A DNA stretch of 23,574 bases from contig DMYD01000012.1 of assembly GCA_003483745.1 (NCBI GenBank), positions 86,536 through 110,109 of the forward strand, in the 5' to 3' direction. The DNA is from Roseburia sp. (GTDB taxonomy: Bacteria > Bacillota > Clostridia > Lachnospirales > Lachnospiraceae). Positions 20,219 to 23,574 of this stretch are shown one piece after another (the stretch's first letter is position 1; every line of letters begins with the position of its first letter). Under the pieces are notes generated by a model. That model was not told where the DNA came from. It ran no database searches and worked only from the letters and a program-made list of their open reading frames with translations. The position numbers and the translations under genes are program-made.

Positions 20219-23200
20219 ATGAACAAAAAAAGAAAATTTAACAGAGGGATCAAATATCTGCTGCTGGTTGCACTTGCAATCAGCAGTTTTTTGTTACCTC
20301 GGCTGACCGCATTTGCGGCAGAAAACGGACTGCAAAATGTCAATGGAAACAAAAAGATCACTGGAAATCTGATCGGCCAGTACAGCTTAAACTATACGGG
20401 CAATATCAATTTTTATGGATATGAAAAGCAGGGAACGTCCGGTGGAGCACCGAATACGTTGAGTAATACATGGAACGGAAATGGAGCTTTTGGCAGTAAT
20501 TATGAAAAAGTAAAGGGAAAACTGACAAAAGGATGGACAGATAACAGTACTTTTGCTGAGTTGAAAAAATCGGACGGAGCAACCGGGATCAAGGCTGCTT
20601 ATCTGGTATGGCAGACATCTGTGCAGGGAAAAAATTCGGAAGTAACAGTCTTAAAGAAAGCGCAGAGTACGCCGGTTTATTTTGCTGCAGCAAATGGAAC
20701 GTTGCAGACGATAACACCACAGTATACTGCAGTAGATGCACGTAATGTCCAGAATGGTACAACAGAAGATAAAAATACTGGTGAAACAGAGAAAGCGGTT
20801 ATTTCTTATACTTTTTCCTGTATGTACGCGGACGTCACCAGTTATGTGCAGCAATACGGATTTACCACTTATGGTGTGGCTGGTATTCCTTATGCACTGT
20901 CAAAGAAGTACAATAAGGATACAGGATCCCACATGGGAGAGAGCTGCTCAAACTGGCAGTTGATCGTAGTGGAAGAAAATCCGAAGGAAAATGTTCGTGC
21001 AGTTTCAATCAAGGTCGGATCACAGTTTAATTATACCTGGGAACCAAATCCGAATCCGCCGTCAGATAAGGAAGAAGATCAGTACATCTGGAAAGACAAT
21101 CCGATGAAAATGAGTTTAAGTCTGGGAGATTATCAGACAAAACAGTATTCCGATGAAAATACCAAAGTAAAAGGACAGCTTATGATTCTTGGTATTTCCG
21201 CTGTTGCATCGACGGAAAGTGAAAAGGATAGCGGCAAATTATCTGTAACAGTGACGGACAAAGATAAAGACAAGACAGCATATAAAAAGAGCAATGTGGT
21301 TCCCCATTCTTATCTGTATAAGGACAGTGAAATCACAGGTACTTATTCAGCGTCAGCGATCCGCGGCAGCATATGGAATTTCAGTATAAAAGGAACAGGG
21401 AAAAACAGCCCTGGATTTAATGCCAAGAACTTTAGTGTCAGTGTGACGGATCCTACATGGGTAACATTGTATGCAGTAGGTATGGCAGTGGACGTTGCAG
21501 ATTACGATCCGATTGGAAAACAGGATACGAAAATCGAAAATAATAAGGCTGTCATTACCGGCTCAGAAACCGTGGATACAGACCAGAAGAATACCGGATA
21601 TTATGACGGATCAATGGTAGTGACACTGGATGATGATTTAGAGAAACCGGAGTCTGCATCTTTTACTGTATATAATAAACAGGATGGCAGTAAAAATACA
21701 TATAAGTACAATGGGACAAATACAAATGAAATTACTTATAATGCGAAAAAGCATACACTTACATTTGAGCAAAAAAAATTTACCAATATTGGCAATGGCA
21801 GCTATGTGAAATACACCGTGACTGCCCCGCTAAAGGATGAACCGGAAAAAGCAACCATTACGAACAGGCATCAGGTAACTGGCATACTCTGTTCTGTTGG
21901 AGCGCAGACTAATATTGAAAAGAAACACCCGGAAGTAAGTTCATCTGCAAAAGTGCCATTTCCTACCGGAGATAAAGGCTATTTTACATTGAAGGTTGTC
22001 GGCGCAGATGGCGCTACCAGTAAGATCAAGATCAAAGTGGTTACAGATACGAAAGACTATACAGGTTCAGCCAATGCAAGACTTTCCATTGTGGCAAGTG
22101 AATCTACGAATAAACATGGAGTAACGCTTGTGGATGCAAGTGGCAATCCGGTTTCGCAGGTTCAGTACAAGCTTGCAGTCTCGACAACAGATTATTTAGA
22201 TTCGGCGGACAATCCGGATAAATATCATGGTACACGAGCAGATGGAAGTACATATTACAAGGGCAAGAATAAAGTTATAGTACCGAATCTTAAGATACGT
22301 TATGACAAGGAAGCGTACACCTACGCATCTGGAAAGGCTACAAAATCGAATGTTAGTTCTCGAATAAACAGCAGACCTTATAGCTGGAATAACAGCGATA
22401 CGGGAAAATATGCCAGCACCATGAATAATAAGGGTGTATGGCACAGTGACGTACAGGAAACCATATCCATGCAGATCAATATCGCAAATATGGGAATTTC
22501 ATTTGTTGATGGAGTAAATTCGGTCAACGGGGAATATACCATCACATTAAAGCATCCGGAGTTGACGATCACTTACAAAGACGGTGAAGGCAGTACAGCA
22601 AAAAGTTATAAGCAGAAAAATGCTTTTTTTTATAAAGCAGGTGCCACAGTCAATCTGATGAATACCGACAATTCTCATCTGAAATTTACAAAAGATGGAT
22701 ATGAGCCGGTAATACAAAAAGAGTGGTATAAGAAAAATTCCGATGGTACGAAAAAATACTATGATCAGGATGCAAGATATCTGCTGGAAAAAGTGAAAAA
22801 TTTCACAGACGGTGATGATTTTAAAACCAAAAATGTTACTCTTTATACGAACTGGAAAAAGGTACAGGATGAGATAACGGTTTATTACCGTTCTGCGGGA
22901 ACCGGAGATTCCTCCGATAAATGGAAAAATAATAATACGCCAAGTGCGCATTGTACCAATACAGATCATAAACACAGTGCGTATTATCATCTTGACGGCA
23001 GCAGAACCATTCAGCACGCTGTGATGGATAAGAAAAGTCATACCGTGAAATATAAAGTGGATGGTAAAACAAAAAAAGAAACCTGTAATTATCGGGCCAG
23101 ACAGAAGGATACGAATGGAAGTGTGGTATACAGCTATTCCAAGACAACGATCAAGAAAAGTGAGATTGATACCAAAACGGCAACGATTGATCTGCTTAAT

Positions 23201-23574
23201 ACAACAACGGCATTGAACGCGCCGGCAGGCACCAGTGCAACCGGCTACTGGCGCATTGGAAGTATATCAGGTCCGAAGATTTCCTATGAAGCTATGAGCA
23301 GTAATGATGCGGTCAAAGCGTATCATCTTCTTTCCCAATATGCCAATTCAGACGGAAAGGTATATGTGTATGCAGACTGGGAAGCACAGGAGGCATCCTA
23401 TACCGTCCGCCACTGGAAACAGAAAGCAGAGGGCAATGCAGCGATCCACAATTCAGATAACTACGATCTTGCAGAAACAGAAACCGGAAAGGCACAGATC
23501 GGAACCAATGTAACACCGCCGGTAAAAATATATGCCGGATTTGTAAGTCCAGCTGTCCAGACAGGAACAGTCAC
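20219..23574 (+). CDS. Large secreted adhesin with InlB-like and MucBP-like repeats (3' end outside window)
   Basis: ATG 20219 follows AAAGGAGAATA; translating by eye I find no stop up to the window end, giving at least 1118 residues. The signal peptide has basic residues 3-12, a hydrophobic core and a likely cleavage after A-F-A (about 33). Residues 35-270 form a region with W-N-G-N-G-A-F-G and Y-L-V-W-Q-T; beta-rich segments follow. InlB/Flg_new-like repeats appear near 780-880 (ending L-Y-T-N-W-K-K) and 1000-1057 (ending V-Y-V-Y-A-D-W-E), and a MucBP-like unit near 1058-1118: Y-T-V-R-H-W-K-Q and V-T-P-P-V-K-I-Y-A-G-F. This is the architecture of large Lachnospiraceae surface adhesins; a wall anchor would lie beyond the window. 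Ligand unknown. Confidence 0.85.
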   Translation, partial: MNKKRKFNRGIKYLLLVALAISSFLLPRLTAFAAENGLQNVNGNKKITGNLIGQYSLNYTGNINFYGYEKQGTSGGAPNTLSNTWNGNGAFGSNYEKVKGKLTKGWTDNSTFAELKKSDGATGIKAAYLVWQTSVQGKNSEVTVLKKAQSTPVYFAAANGTLQTITPQYTAVDARNVQNGTTEDKNTGETEKAVISYTFSCMYADVTSYVQQYGFTTYGVAGIPYALSKKYNKDTGSHMGESCSNWQLIVVEENPKENVRAVSIKVGSQFNYTWEPNPNPPSDKEEDQYIWKDNPMKMSLSLGDYQTKQYSDENTKVKGQLMILGISAVASTESEKDSGKLSVTVTDKDKDKTAYKKSNVVPHSYLYKDSEITGTYSASAIRGSIWNFSIKGTGKNSPGFNAKNFSVSVTDPTWVTLYAVGMAVDVADYDPIGKQDTKIENNKAVITGSETVDTDQKNTGYYDGSMVVTLDDDLEKPESASFTVYNKQDGSKNTYKYNGTNTNEITYNAKKHTLTFEQKKFTNIGNGSYVKYTVTAPLKDEPEKATITNRHQVTGILCSVGAQTNIEKKHPEVSSSAKVPFPTGDKGYFTLKVVGADGATSKIKIKVVTDTKDYTGSANARLSIVASESTNKHGVTLVDASGNPVSQVQYKLAVSTTDYLDSADNPDKYHGTRADGSTYYKGKNKVIVPNLKIRYDKEAYTYASGKATKSNVSSRINSRPYSWNNSDTGKYASTMNNKGVWHSDVQETISMQINIANMGISFVDGVNSVNGEYTITLKHPELTITYKDGEGSTAKSYKQKNAFFYKAGATVNLMNTDNSHLKFTKDGYEPVIQKEWYKKNSDGTKKYYDQDARYLLEKVKNFTDGDDFKTKNVTLYTNWKKVQDEITVYYRSAGTGDSSDKWKNNNTPSAHCTNTDHKHSAYYHLDGSRTIQHAVMDKKSHTVKYKVDGKTKKETCNYRARQKDTNGSVVYSYSKTTIKKSEIDTKTATIDLLNTTTALNAPAGTSATGYWRIGSISGPKISYEAMSSNDAVKAYHLLSQYANSDGKVYVYADWEAQEASYTVRHWKQKAEGNAAIHNSDNYDLAETETGKAQIGTNVTPPVKIYAGFVSPAVQTGTV

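Noticed and set aside
22547..23041. 164-residue minus-strand ORF within the adhesin gene
   Set aside because: It lies wholly opposite the adhesin coding region, has no ribosome site and has the Ile/Phe/Cys-rich look of reverse-frame reading.
1..23574. CRISPR arrays, tRNA or rRNA genes, insertion sequences, integrase and attachment sites
   Set aside because: None seen on either strand; the only spaced repeats are the twin promoter blocks and the DnaA-box pair.

Overview
The window looks like part of a conjugative element (ICE-like or plasmid-borne) from a low-GC Firmicute, most likely a gut Lachnospiraceae. The grounds are strong AGGAGG-type ribosome sites, A-rich coding sequence, the order PcfB-like / VirD4 / Maff2-like / TrbL-like / PrgI / VirB4 / cell-wall hydrolase, a DUF5688-type protein, and large BIG2 and InlB-repeat surface proteins. 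No integrase, relaxase, tRNA, CRISPR or attachment site is visible, so the element's ends lie outside. All genes but one predicted antisense RNA are on the + strand.

Region 1 (1-12970) is a tightly packed, often overlapping type IV secretion (T4SS) operon. It runs from the tail of a repeat-bearing protein through an extended PcfB/DUF3801 protein, a coupling protein encoded as two coupled ORFs (membrane part and ATPase part joined at TAATG), a Maff2/VirB2-like subunit, a TrbL/VirB6-like channel protein, PrgI/VirB3-like, an unassigned 367-residue protein that may be a VirB4 N-domain relative, VirB4, and a membrane-anchored SleB-type peptidoglycan hydrolase. A DUF5688-like protein and an XRE regulator close it.

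Region 2 (12956-17760) is a Tad/Flp-like pilus cassette: TadA/CpaF ATPase, a double-domain TadB/TadC platform protein, and six small membrane-anchored proteins. Four of the six share the N-terminal pattern M-[EK]-E-[IF]-x-x-x-[YL]-G, which resembles the E-Y-G core of Flp pilins but with no leader peptide. One of the other two carries an InlB B-type repeat. A hairpin terminator closes the cassette.

Region 3 (17761-18537) is about 840 bases without a long gene, yet dense in signals. It holds a second copy of the upstream element that precedes the pilus cassette (same spacing to its own -10), a dyad on that promoter, two perfect DnaA boxes, and a probable type I toxin-antitoxin unit: a 34-residue hydrophobic peptide with a sequestered ribosome site, and a convergent minus-strand promoter matching TTGACA-N17-TATAAT exactly.

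Region 4 (18538-23574) encodes a secreted BIG2-repeat protein and the first 1118 residues of a large secreted adhesin with InlB-like and MucBP-like repeats. The adhesin runs off the window.

My reading is that the element carries a DNA-transfer machine together with a pilus and adhesins for surface contact, and that the pilus and surface-protein modules are co-regulated through the twin promoter element. The co-regulation is inferred from sequence; nothing here shows it directly.
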